A stretch of DNA of 64,000 nt from Clostridium neonatale (GTDB lineage: Bacteria; Bacillota; Clostridia; Clostridiales; Clostridiaceae), in the NCBI RefSeq assembly GCF_001458595.1, contig NZ_LN890326.1:1587-65586 (forward strand), written 5' to 3'. Positions 6,925 to 16,080 of this stretch are shown here, one piece after another. The notes below the pieces were generated by a model. It made no database searches and was not told where the DNA came from. It saw only the letters and a program-made list of their open reading frames with translations. Made by a program: the position numbers and the translations under genes. How positions within the stretch are numbered: position 1 is the stretch's first letter; each line of letters begins with the position of its first letter.

Positions 6925-9900
6925 TTACTTTTGCTTCATCCATATATTATATGCTAATTTACCTTTTTCTTTATCATTAAAACATTTAACCCACTGTTCT
7001 TCATTTACGTTATTTAACCATGTTTTAACGCTTTCTAATTTTGTCATATTAATTGACTTATCATTTTTTATCCAATACTCGCCTATTATATTAGCCGCAA
7101 ATCTAGGAACTCCTAACATACTTAATGCTACCGCTTCTTTAGTTTTTACGCCAAAATATATATATGAAGGTATTATAGTATCCATATCTTCAGATTTCTT
7201 CAATATTCCATTGATTCTTTGTATTGCAGAGATTCCCCAAGGTAAATTATTTATAAGTCTACTATAGATATAATTTCCACATATATTTAATCTTTCTTCT
7301 GTATCCTTCTCTGATTCCAAATTACCTTCTGCTATCTCCCTAATACTTTTTCCTTCTACCCACTGCTTTGTCATTTGAGCTACAAGTTCTGAACTAAAAT
7401 TACCTCTATCAAATATACCCAAATTAATTTCTGGAATACTATTTACTATTTCTATTAATTCTCTTAAAGTTGTATTATCTTTTTCAAAAATCGTACTGCT
7501 ATCTATTTCTATACCTCTTTTATTTAATTTAGCTAATAACATATGCATACTAACACTACTCAATCCAGTCTTATCTATTGATTCCATTAACTTCTTTGAT
7601 TTTAAATCTTTATCTATTGTATAGATATAATTTTTAGTCAATCTTATCAATTTTTCAGCCAAATCATCATGTTCTACTTCCCGTAGTTGATAATAAACTA
7701 AACTTCCTCTAAGTAAATCTTCTATTTCTATGTTAGGATCAACTAATATTATATGATATATATACTGTAACAAAGCTGATAATGTACTATATTCTCTTAT
7801 CCATTTTCCATTTATTTCATCTTCCGGAATATATTTAAGCATAGATATTAACGATGATAATACTTCTTTATTTTTTATAGCAAGATAGTTTTTAAATAAA
7901 TCCTTATCTTTATCATTATCAGATATTGATATAATATGACCTTCTTTATCAACTAATGCTCTTCCAGCCCTTCCTGCAATATTCCAAAATTCTGCTGAAG
8001 TCATATTTCCCCTTAAAGGAACATTCATTGATTGAAATATAACAGTAGATATAGGAAAATTCATACCTTGTGCTAAAGTTGTTGTTGCAGATACTATAGT
8101 TATAAGTTGTTTTGAAATTGCTTCTTCAATTTCCTCTCTTATAATTAATGGTAATGACGAGTGATGATACGCTATCCCCTTTTTTATACATTGATATAAT
8201 AAACAATCATTCCCCATTTCAACTTCTATTAAATTTAATAAAATATCTAATTGTAAAAGTTTTTCTTTACTTAATTCACAGCTTATTTCACTACACTCTC
8301 TTGCTGCACTTTCTGCATCTTTTTTGGTTCTGCATAAAATAAGTACTCCTCCAAGTTTTCTATATAATTCAGCAACCTTTACAGCCTTTTCTCCTTTACC
8401 AATCCCTTTATTACTACACTCATGTACATGAATCTTAAATTCTGATGAATACATAGTATTTAAACTTGATGGAATATACGTAATTTCTCCTACATGTTTG
8501 CCTTTCTTAATTGTCTTTAGTTCATATATTCCTGTAAATTGTTGAGATGGCTTCCAATCAACATGAATCTCAAGTCCTCTACTGCCACCCAGCCATTGTG
8601 ATATCTCTAAAGCATTCTCTATAAATGGACTTAACATCAATACTCTTAAATTTCTATTGTTTTTTCTCAACATTGCTAATAATAATTCAAGCTTAGCTCC
8701 TCTACTTTCATCCTGCAATCCATGAGCCTCATCTACAATAACTAATTTTAAATTTTCCACTATAGGATGTTTTACTTTAAGTAATATATCTAATTTTTCT
8801 GGAGTAGTTACTATTATATCAGTATCTTGTAATAATAATTCATCCTCCATATCTTCTATATCACTGTATGGTATTGAAATTTCAACCTTTATCCCTAATC
8901 TATTAAAATCATTTTTTAAATCCTTTTTAATTTGATTAACTAAAGCTCTTGTTGGAACAATATATGCAACTTTAGGCTTTGTATATAAATTAAAAGTTTG
9001 TAATATATAGAATTTTGCCAACATTGTCTTACCTGCACTTGTTGGCATTTGAACAACTATAGATGTTTTAGTATTATCAAAAAGATTTTTACTGATGGCT
9101 TGCTGTTGTGATGGCCATAATTCAAAAATAGGCTTACTTGTGTCTCTCATTGTTAATAATTTAATATAATTATCTATTTTTTCTGATATGCCATTTATAC
9201 TCGACCAAACTGAATAAGTAACCATCTTAATAAGCACTTTTTCTATTAGAATAAACAAAAACTTTTTCTCGCTTTTATTAGTTTCATCAATTAATTCGTA
9301 TGATTCTTTACAATATCTAATAATAACTTTTTCAATATCATCTGGTTTCCCTTCTAACAAATATTTTTTATATTCTTCAATCGCGCCTAATATATTTAAA
9401 AGTGCAGCTAACCAACATATGCAACTATATCTATTACTTTCATTAATACTCTTTAGATAATCTTCTTCATATTGCTCCTGATCTTTTTTAAATTCTGACA
9501 AAATACTTTCAATAAACTTTATATCTTCCCATCCATTAGCTTTTCTAATTAAAACTAATAAAATTAAATATATTGTATTTTCCAAATAAATATCCCATAC
9601 TTTTTTATCTAAATTCTTATAATAATCATTTAAATTTATTTCAATAAGTATCATTCTTACTTCTGCTAATGAATCACATAATACTCCTGTACTTACTAAA
9701 TAAAATAATTTCTTTATAGTTTTATTTATATCAGTTTCTTTTGCTGAATACCAAATCACTTTCCAAACATCATAACTTTTACTAAATAATTCTTTAGACT
9801 TGTCATTTATTTTCAACCCAGCACCTTGATACATATATGCTATTAATTCAGAATGTTCAGTTACTTTATCATTATTTACTTCAATACTATTTAATTTTAA

Positions 9901-9993
9901 ATTTATATCATTTTCCGTCCAACGGGTAGTTAATTCTTTAGTTTTATTTAATTCTAATAAATTCTTTATTTTACTTTCTATTTCACCATTCAT
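6925..9993 (-). CDS. hamB: HamB-like SF2 (Ski2-type) helicase of a Hachiman defence module
   Basis: 1022 residues. SF2 helicase motifs: PTSAGKT with Lys322, VDEAH with Asp421-His424, SATTTLAQGMNFP, and NIAGRAGRA with Arg675 and Arg678. PTSAGKT plus QGMNFP is the Ski2-like pattern reported for HamB. The N-terminal 290 and C-terminal 300 residues are helical and family-specific. It starts directly after hamA, whose last codons form its ribosome site (AGGGAGGGG), so the two are coupled. In Hachiman, HamB is reported to sense damaged or foreign DNA and release the HamA nuclease. The related AbpA/AbpB pair is the main alternative reading. Function here is inferred from the gene pair. Confidence 0.8.
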   Translation of the reverse strand: MNGEIESKIKNLLELNKTKELTTRWTENDINLKLNSIEVNNDKVTEHSELIAYMYQGAGLKINDKSKELFSKSYDVWKVIWYSAKETDINKTIKKLFYLVSTGVLCDSLAEVRMILIEINLNDYYKNLDKKVWDIYLENTIYLILLVLIRKANGWEDIKFIESILSEFKKDQEQYEEDYLKSINESNRYSCICWLAALLNILGAIEEYKKYLLEGKPDDIEKVIIRYCKESYELIDETNKSEKKFLFILIEKVLIKMVTYSVWSSINGISEKIDNYIKLLTMRDTSKPIFELWPSQQQAISKNLFDNTKTSIVVQMPTSAGKTMLAKFYILQTFNLYTKPKVAYIVPTRALVNQIKKDLKNDFNRLGIKVEISIPYSDIEDMEDELLLQDTDIIVTTPEKLDILLKVKHPIVENLKLVIVDEAHGLQDESRGAKLELLLAMLRKNNRNLRVLMLSPFIENALEISQWLGGSRGLEIHVDWKPSQQFTGIYELKTIKKGKHVGEITYIPSSLNTMYSSEFKIHVHECSNKGIGKGEKAVKVAELYRKLGGVLILCRTKKDAESAARECSEISCELSKEKLLQLDILLNLIEVEMGNDCLLYQCIKKGIAYHHSSLPLIIREEIEEAISKQLITIVSATTTLAQGMNFPISTVIFQSMNVPLRGNMTSAEFWNIAGRAGRALVDKEGHIISISDNDKDKDLFKNYLAIKNKEVLSSLISMLKYIPEDEINGKWIREYSTLSALLQYIYHIILVDPNIEIEDLLRGSLVYYQLREVEHDDLAEKLIRLTKNYIYTIDKDLKSKKLMESIDKTGLSSVSMHMLLAKLNKRGIEIDSSTIFEKDNTTLRELIEIVNSIPEINLGIFDRGNFSSELVAQMTKQWVEGKSIREIAEGNLESEKDTEERLNICGNYIYSRLINNLPWGISAIQRINGILKKSEDMDTIIPSYIYFGVKTKEAVALSMLGVPRFAANIIGEYWIKNDKSINMTKLESVKTWLNNVNEEQWVKCFNDKEKGKLAYNIWMKQK

Positions 9994-9994
9994 A

Positions 9995-10849
9995 CTACCC
10001 CTCCCTTAATTTAGTATATATTTCTTCTGCAAATTCATTTATTTCATAATTTAAATTAACTATATAATATTTAATTGTTGTTTGACCAAATTCATATTCA
10101 TGTGTTTTGAATTTTCCATAATCATTTGTTGTATAATATTCACTTTTTCGTAATAAGAATGGTACAACTACCATCTTATTCTTAATAGAATCTAAGTTAT
10201 CGCTTAATTGTAAATCGCACACTAAATTTGCAATCAGCTCAAAATATTCACTTTCGGTCAATTTAGTTAATGCTTTTGCTATTGCTTTTTTTAATCTATC
10301 ATCAATATTAGATATGCTCTTTAAAGAATTAAACATACTATCTTCTTTATAGTCAACTACCTCTGGTGGACTTTTTTTAGAATCTGAAGCCTTAACTTCA
10401 CAACTTACTATCCCACTCAATAAACATTTTCCATCTTCTTCGTTGAATATAAATCCAAAATTATCAAGACCTCTTTTAGGCATATCGGGATCTTCTTCTT
10501 CAAAAACTATTTTAGATGTAAATTTTACATTATCTATTTTTTTTAACATATCTTTTGCTAAACATTCTGAAATCTTACTACGAGCATTACTTAACCATGG
10601 TCTATTAGGCATTTTATGTTTTTCTGGATTTGGAACATTATTTTCTGCTAAAAACTTCTTTATAATATCTGTTCTAGGTGTTTTATCCAATTTTTCCTCA
10701 AGGCTAATTCCAAATCCGTACTCTTCTTTAAGTACTGGTAGTATATAATTTAAGAATTCTTTATTTTCTTCTGAATATTCTAACTCATATGTTATATATT
10801 TATGTTTACCTTTTTCATCTTCATCTATTACTTTAGTATTAGGATACAT
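9995..10849 (-). CDS. hamA: HamA-like (DUF1837) nuclease of a Hachiman defence module
   Basis: 284 residues. The core reads RGLDNFGF (Asp129) then, after a strand, SCEVKAS with Glu151 and Lys153. This is the D...ExK pattern of PD-(D/E)xK nucleases, and the GLD-x-x-G plus ExK spacing fits DUF1837/HamA, where the paired Glu and Lys are catalytic. The family degrades DNA when freed by HamB, causing abortive defence. It is followed without gap by the HamB-like helicase. It has its own upstream -10 (TATAAT, 10885-10890) and sits after the recombinase terminator. Family assignment is from memory of motifs, not a search. Confidence 0.76.
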   Translation of the reverse strand: MYPNTKVIDEDEKGKHKYITYELEYSEENKEFLNYILPVLKEEYGFGISLEEKLDKTPRTDIIKKFLAENNVPNPEKHKMPNRPWLSNARSKISECLAKDMLKKIDNVKFTSKIVFEEEDPDMPKRGLDNFGFIFNEEDGKCLLSGIVSCEVKASDSKKSPPEVVDYKEDSMFNSLKSISNIDDRLKKAIAKALTKLTESEYFELIANLVCDLQLSDNLDSIKNKMVVVPFLLRKSEYYTTNDYGKFKTHEYEFGQTTIKYYIVNLNYEINEFAEEIYTKLREG

Positions 10850-10884
10850 AGTTTTACCCCCACTCCCAATATATTCTTATGAAA

Positions 10885-10890
10885 ATTATA
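10885..10890 (-). promoter_or_regulatory. Probable -10 box of hamAB
   Basis: TATAAT on the minus strand about 35 bp before the hamA start, after the upstream gene's terminator. The -35 region is poor (TAGAAA at 17 bp), so the promoter may be weak or activated. Confidence 0.45.
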
Positions 10891-10914
10891 CCATTTATAC
10901 CTTTGTTTTTCTAT

Positions 10915-10943
10915 AGAAAAAGATGGCTATTTCACACCATCTT
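10915..10943 (-). terminator. Terminator after the serine recombinase gene
   Basis: On the minus strand AGATGG pairs with CCATCT around a short loop and runs into TTTTTC. It separates the recombinase from hamAB, so the two are independent transcripts. Confidence 0.65.
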
Positions 10944-10950
10944 CTTATGT

Positions 10951-11529
10951 TCATTTACGCTTATTGTTTTCTCTAATCAATGTACTTTTACTAATCCCCA
11001 ATAATTCAGCAACTTCGTTATATGATTTTTCTCCACCATTTACACTCAGCATTGAAAGTGCATTATCTAGCTGTTTTTGAGTATATTTTGGAGGTCTTCC
11101 CTCTTTGAAGCCAGGCTTTGTTTTTGCTATTGCCTTACCATTTTGAGTACGCTCTATAATCATATTTCTTTCCATTTCAGCAACTGCAAGCAAGGTAGTT
11201 AAAAAGAATCTCCCCATTGTTGTATTTTCTAATAATCCAACATTAAGAACATGAACTGATACTCCCTTTTTAAATAGTTTCTCTACTATGTCTATTCCTT
11301 CAACCGTATTACGTGCTAATCTATCTAATTTACTTACAACTAAAATATCATTTTCCTGTAATGAATCAATTAATTCATTGAATTTTGGTCTATCAGTTGT
11401 AGTACCTGTAAACTGTTCCTTAATTATTATTGCATTTTCATATTTATTTAAAATTTCTGTTTCCTGCTGTTCGAATGAATTATTATCTAATTGTCCTTTT
11501 GAACTTACTCTACAATATCCATATATCAT
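10951..11529 (-). CDS. Serine recombinase (resolvase/invertase family)
   Basis: 192 residues, resolvase size. It starts YCRVSS, with the nucleophile at Ser9 or Ser10, and has SKLDRLARN, ERNMIIERT and a C-terminal helix-turn-helix (NEVAELLGISKSTLIR). It would catalyse site-specific resolution or inversion through a serine-DNA link. It lies between the two defence modules, with its own promoter (11608-11636) and terminator. It may be a leftover of the mechanism that brought in one module, or control multimers of the excised element. No obvious invertible segment with matching inverted ends was found beside it. Confidence 0.9.
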   Translation of the reverse strand: MIYGYCRVSSKGQLDNNSFEQQETEILNKYENAIIIKEQFTGTTTDRPKFNELIDSLQENDILVVSKLDRLARNTVEGIDIVEKLFKKGVSVHVLNVGLLENTTMGRFFLTTLLAVAEMERNMIIERTQNGKAIAKTKPGFKEGRPPKYTQKQLDNALSMLSVNGGEKSYNEVAELLGISKSTLIRENNKRK

Positions 11530-11607
11530 TTGTTAATATCTCCAATCAATTTCTATCTTTTTAAGCCTAATTTATGACACTAAGTTTAGACACCAGTGTA
11601 TAGCTTG

Positions 11608-11636
11608 ATTATACGTTATGATTTTATCGGTGTCAA
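11608..11636 (-). promoter_or_regulatory. Promoter of the serine recombinase, with flanking GACAC repeats
   Basis: -35 TTGACA (11631-11636), 17-bp spacer, -10 TATAAT (11608-11613): full consensus on the minus strand. GACACC at 11589-11594 and its complement GGTGTC at 11629-11634 bracket the promoter, and another GACAC lies at 11576-11580. These could be recombinase-binding half-sites giving autoregulation. Confidence 0.75.
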
Positions 11637-11789
11637 TTCTTAAAAGTTATAAAACCATTGAAAGATAATTCATTATATGTTTTCTCTATCTTTACTTTGA
11701 CTATGCAAAAATCAAAATACCAACAATCATATCTACAACTATTGGTATTCCTTTTCTTAGTTGATTCAATTAAAAAATTATTATATTGC

Positions 11790-12101
11790 TTATGAATATA
11801 AACCCCAATCTCTTGCTAAAAGCCATTTAATAGGAGTCCAAGTAACGCATTGAGCTGGATCGAAACCTTCTTCCATAATATCAATACTTAAGATTTGTGA
11901 TGGTAAAATAGATAAATTATAATTACCTGGAGGACTATCTAAATCATAAAAATGATATCTATCTTTCCCATCTCTATACCTTCTACTAGGACCAAAATCA
12001 AAAGGTATGCAGTTTCTTGTAATTATCCCCTTTTCATTTGAATCAAATACAACTTTTACTATCTTCTTATTATTAATAGTTTGTACAAAATTATTATTCA
12101 T
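11790..12101 (-). CDS. Small unknown protein, weakly WYL-like
   Basis: 103 residues, not recognised. The order of strands (KIVKVVFDSNEKGIITRNCIPFD, then FYDLDSP, then ILSIDIMEEGFDP) and its closing WLLARDWGLYS loosely recall a WYL-type ligand-sensing fold, but the similarity is weak. It lies 260 bp downstream of the ABC-3C operon and 260 bp upstream of the recombinase, on the same strand. It could be an accessory or regulator of either module. Start ATG is preceded by a modest AAAGGATG. It is real in the sense of a clean frame with a ribosome site; its function is open. Confidence 0.6.
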   Translation of the reverse strand: MNNNFVQTINNKKIVKVVFDSNEKGIITRNCIPFDFGPSRRYRDGKDRYHFYDLDSPPGNYNLSILPSQILSIDIMEEGFDPAQCVTWTPIKWLLARDWGLYS

Positions 12102-12363
12102 ATATCAAGCATCCTTTCATATCATTTAACTTATAACACCATATTTTACATATAGTATCTATTTATTTGCATATAAACAATAAAATTCTAAAATAATTAA
12201 AATAAGATTTTAGATACACTAATATCTAACCCCTTACTAACTTACTTTATTCTTTATATTAAAGGTTATTAAAAAGAATGCTATTTGATGGGAGTATTCT
12301 TTTCTTTTGCTTTAACTAATATTTTAAAACATTAATATTCCAATAATCATATTACTATGCTAT

Positions 12364-14199
12364 TTATTGTATTATTGGAATAAATCCATATCGTCCATAA
12401 TTTTTATCTTTAGTAAATACTATATGATTACATTTGCCTTCTACTTCTTCAGGGATTTCTTTATTTTCAATTATTATAACTTGTTTATTTTTACAATTCT
12501 TTGCTAATGATATAAACATTGAATCTTGCAGAGATTCTTCAATCATATCCCCTTCTTCAATATTACCTTTGTTTATCTCTTCTTCTTTTAAGGTGGTAAG
12601 AGGTGAATCTAAAACCAAGACTCTAGTATATGGATAATTTTTTTCTAATAAATAATCCATTAATGTTACAACAAAAGCAGCATAGAAATATGCCCTATAT
12701 CCCTTTCCATTGCTTAGTCGTTCTTCACCATCAACAATAATGTCCTGTTTCTTAGTATCGAATTTCACTTCATTTACACTAGTATATTTCCAATCTATTA
12801 ATGTATTTTTTATACTTGTACAGAACTTTCTATATACCTCATCACTAGCATTTAATTCATAATTTAATTTAGGCTGTTTTTCTTTCTTATTTTCACTAAA
12901 AACTATAATATCTTTTTTCTTATTTATAATTTTTTCTTCTATTTGTAATTTTCTATCTTTTAGATTTGAAATCATAATTGTATCTCTTATTATTTTTTTT
13001 AATGGATTCAATTTATTATTCAAGATGGATGCAATATTATCAGAAAGATTAGTCACGTCATTGTCATATATATTAATTTTTTCATCTAATGATCTTTTTT
13101 CAAGAATTAATGATTCAATCGTTTCCTTTAAATCAATTAAATTCTTTTTAGTCTTACTACTTTCTTTACTACATGCAAGACTGACATCTTCTATATCCTC
13201 TGTATTAAAATTTACTTTACTATTACATATTGGACAATAATTTATCTTTATTTGATTCAAACATTGATTCCCACTTTGTATAAAATTCAACCTTTTCAAA
13301 TCACTTTCATACTGATTTTTTAATAACTCAAATTTATCTAATAATAATGCTACTCTATTTTTTTTACTATTTAATTCGTCTTGTTTTTTTATCTTTTCCT
13401 TTAGTTCTTTTTGTTTTGCTTTAATAATAATCTCTAATGTTTTTACCTCTTGCTCATACTCATTAATGTTTTTAAATTCAGCCAATTCATTTAATTTTCC
13501 TTCAATGTCCTTTTTATTTATTTCTAAATCTTCAATTTCTTGATTTACATATTCTATTTTTGCATCTAGCTTAACAGCTCTAATTTTCTTATCTTCTATT
13601 TCTTCACATTTTATATCATCTTTTTGAGTTAATAAATACCTAAAAAGACACTTATAATATGTATTATTAACTTTTTCCCCGTTAAAGACAGGCGAATTTA
13701 CTTCTGATATAATTTCAGTTTCACTTATTAAAGATAAATTGGCCAATCCTCTAAATCCCAGAGTTTTCTTTTGTCCCTTTTCATTACATACAAGAAACTT
13801 ATTCGTATCTATCCCTATTCTTTTTAGCAAAAACTTAGAAATATTATCTTCTTTATAAGGATCATGCTTTTGCTTTAACTCCTCTATATTTTTTTCATTA
13901 AATTCATTAATTGTACCTAAATAAAAATATATATTTTTTTCTTTTATCATTCTTATTAATGTTATTGCTTCATCATTATCAAAATCTCTTATTTCTAAAA
14001 AAATTTTCTCATAACCATTAATTTGCTTAATATTTTTTAATGATTCAGCCCCCAAAACATAATTTATGCATTGTAAAATAAAGGACTTCCCTGTATTGGA
14101 TGGTCCATTTATTACATTTAATCCTTTTGTAAATATAACTGTAGCATCACTAACTGAGTTGCCTTTAATAGTTAATTCTTTTATATAAAATCCACTCAT
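12364..14199 (-). CDS. SMC/RecN-like ABC ATPase, ABC-3C system
   Basis: 611 residues. Walker A GPSNTGKS (32-39) and a late Walker B, LVLDSP with Asp531, are separated by long coiled coils. CPIC (Cys322, Cys325) at the coil hinge resembles a Rad50-type zinc hook. LSNGKGYRAYFYAAF is a signature-like region. This is the architecture of RecN/SMC-type ATPases in ABC-three-component (ABC-3C) conflict systems. It would act as the DNA- or phage-sensing motor controlling the nuclease encoded two genes upstream. Last gene of a tight operon (adjacent to the middle component). Family assignment by architecture and context. Confidence 0.8.
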   Translation of the reverse strand: MSGFYIKELTIKGNSVSDATVIFTKGLNVINGPSNTGKSFILQCINYVLGAESLKNIKQINGYEKIFLEIRDFDNDEAITLIRMIKEKNIYFYLGTINEFNEKNIEELKQKHDPYKEDNISKFLLKRIGIDTNKFLVCNEKGQKKTLGFRGLANLSLISETEIISEVNSPVFNGEKVNNTYYKCLFRYLLTQKDDIKCEEIEDKKIRAVKLDAKIEYVNQEIEDLEINKKDIEGKLNELAEFKNINEYEQEVKTLEIIIKAKQKELKEKIKKQDELNSKKNRVALLLDKFELLKNQYESDLKRLNFIQSGNQCLNQIKINYCPICNSKVNFNTEDIEDVSLACSKESSKTKKNLIDLKETIESLILEKRSLDEKINIYDNDVTNLSDNIASILNNKLNPLKKIIRDTIMISNLKDRKLQIEEKIINKKKDIIVFSENKKEKQPKLNYELNASDEVYRKFCTSIKNTLIDWKYTSVNEVKFDTKKQDIIVDGEERLSNGKGYRAYFYAAFVVTLMDYLLEKNYPYTRVLVLDSPLTTLKEEEINKGNIEEGDMIEESLQDSMFISLAKNCKNKQVIIIENKEIPEEVEGKCNHIVFTKDKNYGRYGFIPIIQ

Positions 14200-14694
14200 T
14201 TATAGTTCCCCCTCTTTATATGGGAATAAATATTCAAATTTCTTTTCTTTATTTTTAGTTCTTGTTTCTATTAATTCTTTTAATTCTGAATTTTTATAAA
14301 CATTAAATTTTTCTTTTATAATTTTAGCTCTTTTTATCAGTTCTTGTGAATACTCCTCATCTACTAAGCTATCTAAAAACCAATTTGTATTAATATTTCC
14401 ACTATAATTTATTCCATTAGCTGAACATTCAATTGTAATTAAGCTCTTACTTCCTATATACAGTAAAGACCTTTTTAACAACTCTTTTTTTGCAAACAAT
14501 TCTACTAACATCATTGGATACTCTGGATGAAGGCTATTCATCTGCATTTCTCCATCATTCATATATAACATTAAGTAATCAAAATAATTTAATCTATCCA
14601 AATCAACTTTTTCAGGTTTTAACTCATCTAATATAAACATTATCCTTAATCCAATTTCTGATATCGTATTAAAAATTAAATTTTCATTTTTCAT
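14200..14694 (-). CDS. ABC-3C middle component
   Basis: 164 residues, between the nuclease and ATPase genes, 2 bp after the first and directly abutting the second. In ABC-3C operons a small helical middle component of this size always sits between the effector and the ATPase and is thought to bridge them. Visible features (IGLRIMFILDELKPEKVDLDRL near the N-terminus, and a helix-strand-helix centre) fit the winged-helix-like middle components. There is no catalytic motif. The assignment depends mostly on gene context. Confidence 0.72.
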   Translation of the reverse strand: MKNENLIFNTISEIGLRIMFILDELKPEKVDLDRLNYFDYLMLYMNDGEMQMNSLHPEYPMMLVELFAKKELLKRSLLYIGSKSLITIECSANGINYSGNINTNWFLDSLVDEEYSQELIKRAKIIKEKFNVYKNSELKELIETRTKNKEKKFEYLFPYKEGEL

Positions 14695-14696
14695 AA

Positions 14697-15794
14697 CTAA
14701 TCAATGCTCCAATCTATTATATTTTCAGTTGCATCATCATTAGCTATTTCATGACATAATCCTTTTTTATCGTCATTATTTACAAAGTGCAAATCCCTAT
14801 CAACAACACTAACTGATAAATTTACCCTTGTTGATTCATGCATTGTCTTTTTTAATCTTACATACCCATCTTCAAAATATTCTTCAATAAAATCAATTAT
14901 TCCAGAATACATTTCATCTTTCAATTTATTAAACTCATCTTCTTTAGTGAAAATTTCCCTAATGCAATGTTTTAACGACTCAGCACTATAAAAGCATCTC
15001 CTTTGTCTAATAAAATCTGCATTCAAATCAGAATATCTATTCAAATTATTAATATTAACATCTTCACCCTTATTTTCAGAATATGCTTTAAATATTTTTT
15101 TAACATATAGAAATTCTCTACTATTAATATCTTCTGGTACTTCAATTTTATAAGTTCTATTAGGTTTATTAACTCCACCAAATCTAAAATAGAAATAATC
15201 AGTTTGTCTATGTTGCTCTATTATCTTATTAATTGAACAAGTATCTACAATTTTAAAATCAAATTTATTTATGTAATTAAGTAATTGAGAATCTAATTCT
15301 ATAGATTTTTTTTTACTTATTTTTTTCTTACATTTAGTGTTCCAAGAATCAATTAAACCCTTTCTAATTTGTTTTTCATCTTTTATTAATTTTAGCATTT
15401 TAGGTCCTAAACCTTGTGATGCTATAATATAATATTTTTTAGGCATTGGTATATCTTTATTATATGTATAATAACATAACTTTCCAAATTCCACCCAATA
15501 TTCACTTGGATTTAGTTTTCCATCATATCTTTTACACTGATAATAATCATATTCTCCATTTCTATATTCTCCTATAACATCTCTCCCCATATCTCCTGCT
15601 CCACCAATTCTATAAACATCTTTATATTTAGTCTTAGCACATGAAATAACCCATTCTAATATAAATTCTTCAAATTGATCTGGTGAAAAACTTTTAACTC
15701 GTTCCATTGGTGGAATCACTATTGTAAAAACATTAGGATCTTGAATAGGCTCAACATTATTTATTAACTCTATCTGGAATGTAGTATCAATCAT
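14697..15794 (-). CDS. ABC-3C effector with Mrr-type restriction-endonuclease domain
   Basis: 365 residues. The N-terminal 130 residues carry an Mrr-like PD-(D/E)xK core: Glu42/Glu43 in the first helix, GAGDMGRD with Asp72, and YYQCKRY with Gln86 and Lys88. That is the E...GxxD...QxK pattern of Mrr-type endonucleases. The remaining 230 residues are the ABC-3C-specific C-terminal region. It should cut DNA when the SMC-like ATPase signals infection. First gene of the operon; a TATAAT about 25 bp upstream of the start with GAAGGTGAG as ribosome site suggests its own promoter. Substrate and trigger are unknown. Confidence 0.78.
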   Translation of the reverse strand: MIDTTFQIELINNVEPIQDPNVFTIVIPPMERVKSFSPDQFEEFILEWVISCAKTKYKDVYRIGGAGDMGRDVIGEYRNGEYDYYQCKRYDGKLNPSEYWVEFGKLCYYTYNKDIPMPKKYYIIASQGLGPKMLKLIKDEKQIRKGLIDSWNTKCKKKISKKKSIELDSQLLNYINKFDFKIVDTCSINKIIEQHRQTDYFYFRFGGVNKPNRTYKIEVPEDINSREFLYVKKIFKAYSENKGEDVNINNLNRYSDLNADFIRQRRCFYSAESLKHCIREIFTKEDEFNKLKDEMYSGIIDFIEEYFEDGYVRLKKTMHESTRVNLSVSVVDRDLHFVNNDDKKGLCHEIANDDATENIIDWSID

Positions 15795-15925
15795 ATATTC
15801 TCACCTTCTAATACTTTATTATATACTTATATATTACATTGTTTTTACATAAATTACAAAAACAAATATTATTTTCAAGTTATCTAAAAAACCCATTTAG
15901 GGAAAAAATATAATTACTACTGCTC

Positions 15926-16064
15926 CTTATGTTCTATGAACACAATTCAAAAAAAATATATTTCCCCCACTAGCTCTATTAAATAAGCAAAAAAATCTGA
16001 ACCATCACCAAGCATTCCATTAAGTTTGTATCTTAATGATGCTTTAATAATGATTCAGATATAT
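15926..16064 (+). repeat. Non-coding repeat R2 inside the element
   Basis: Second copy of the repeat at 6164-6288: same head CTTATGTTCTATGA, same CCCCCAC block, and a closing hairpin made of ATCTGAACCAT and ATGATTCAGAT. It lies between the ABC-3C operon and the 133-residue unknown gene. Its presence inside the element and in the host chromosome suggests long residence in this lineage. Confidence 0.6.
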
Positions 16065-16080
16065 TAACTTCTAATACTTT

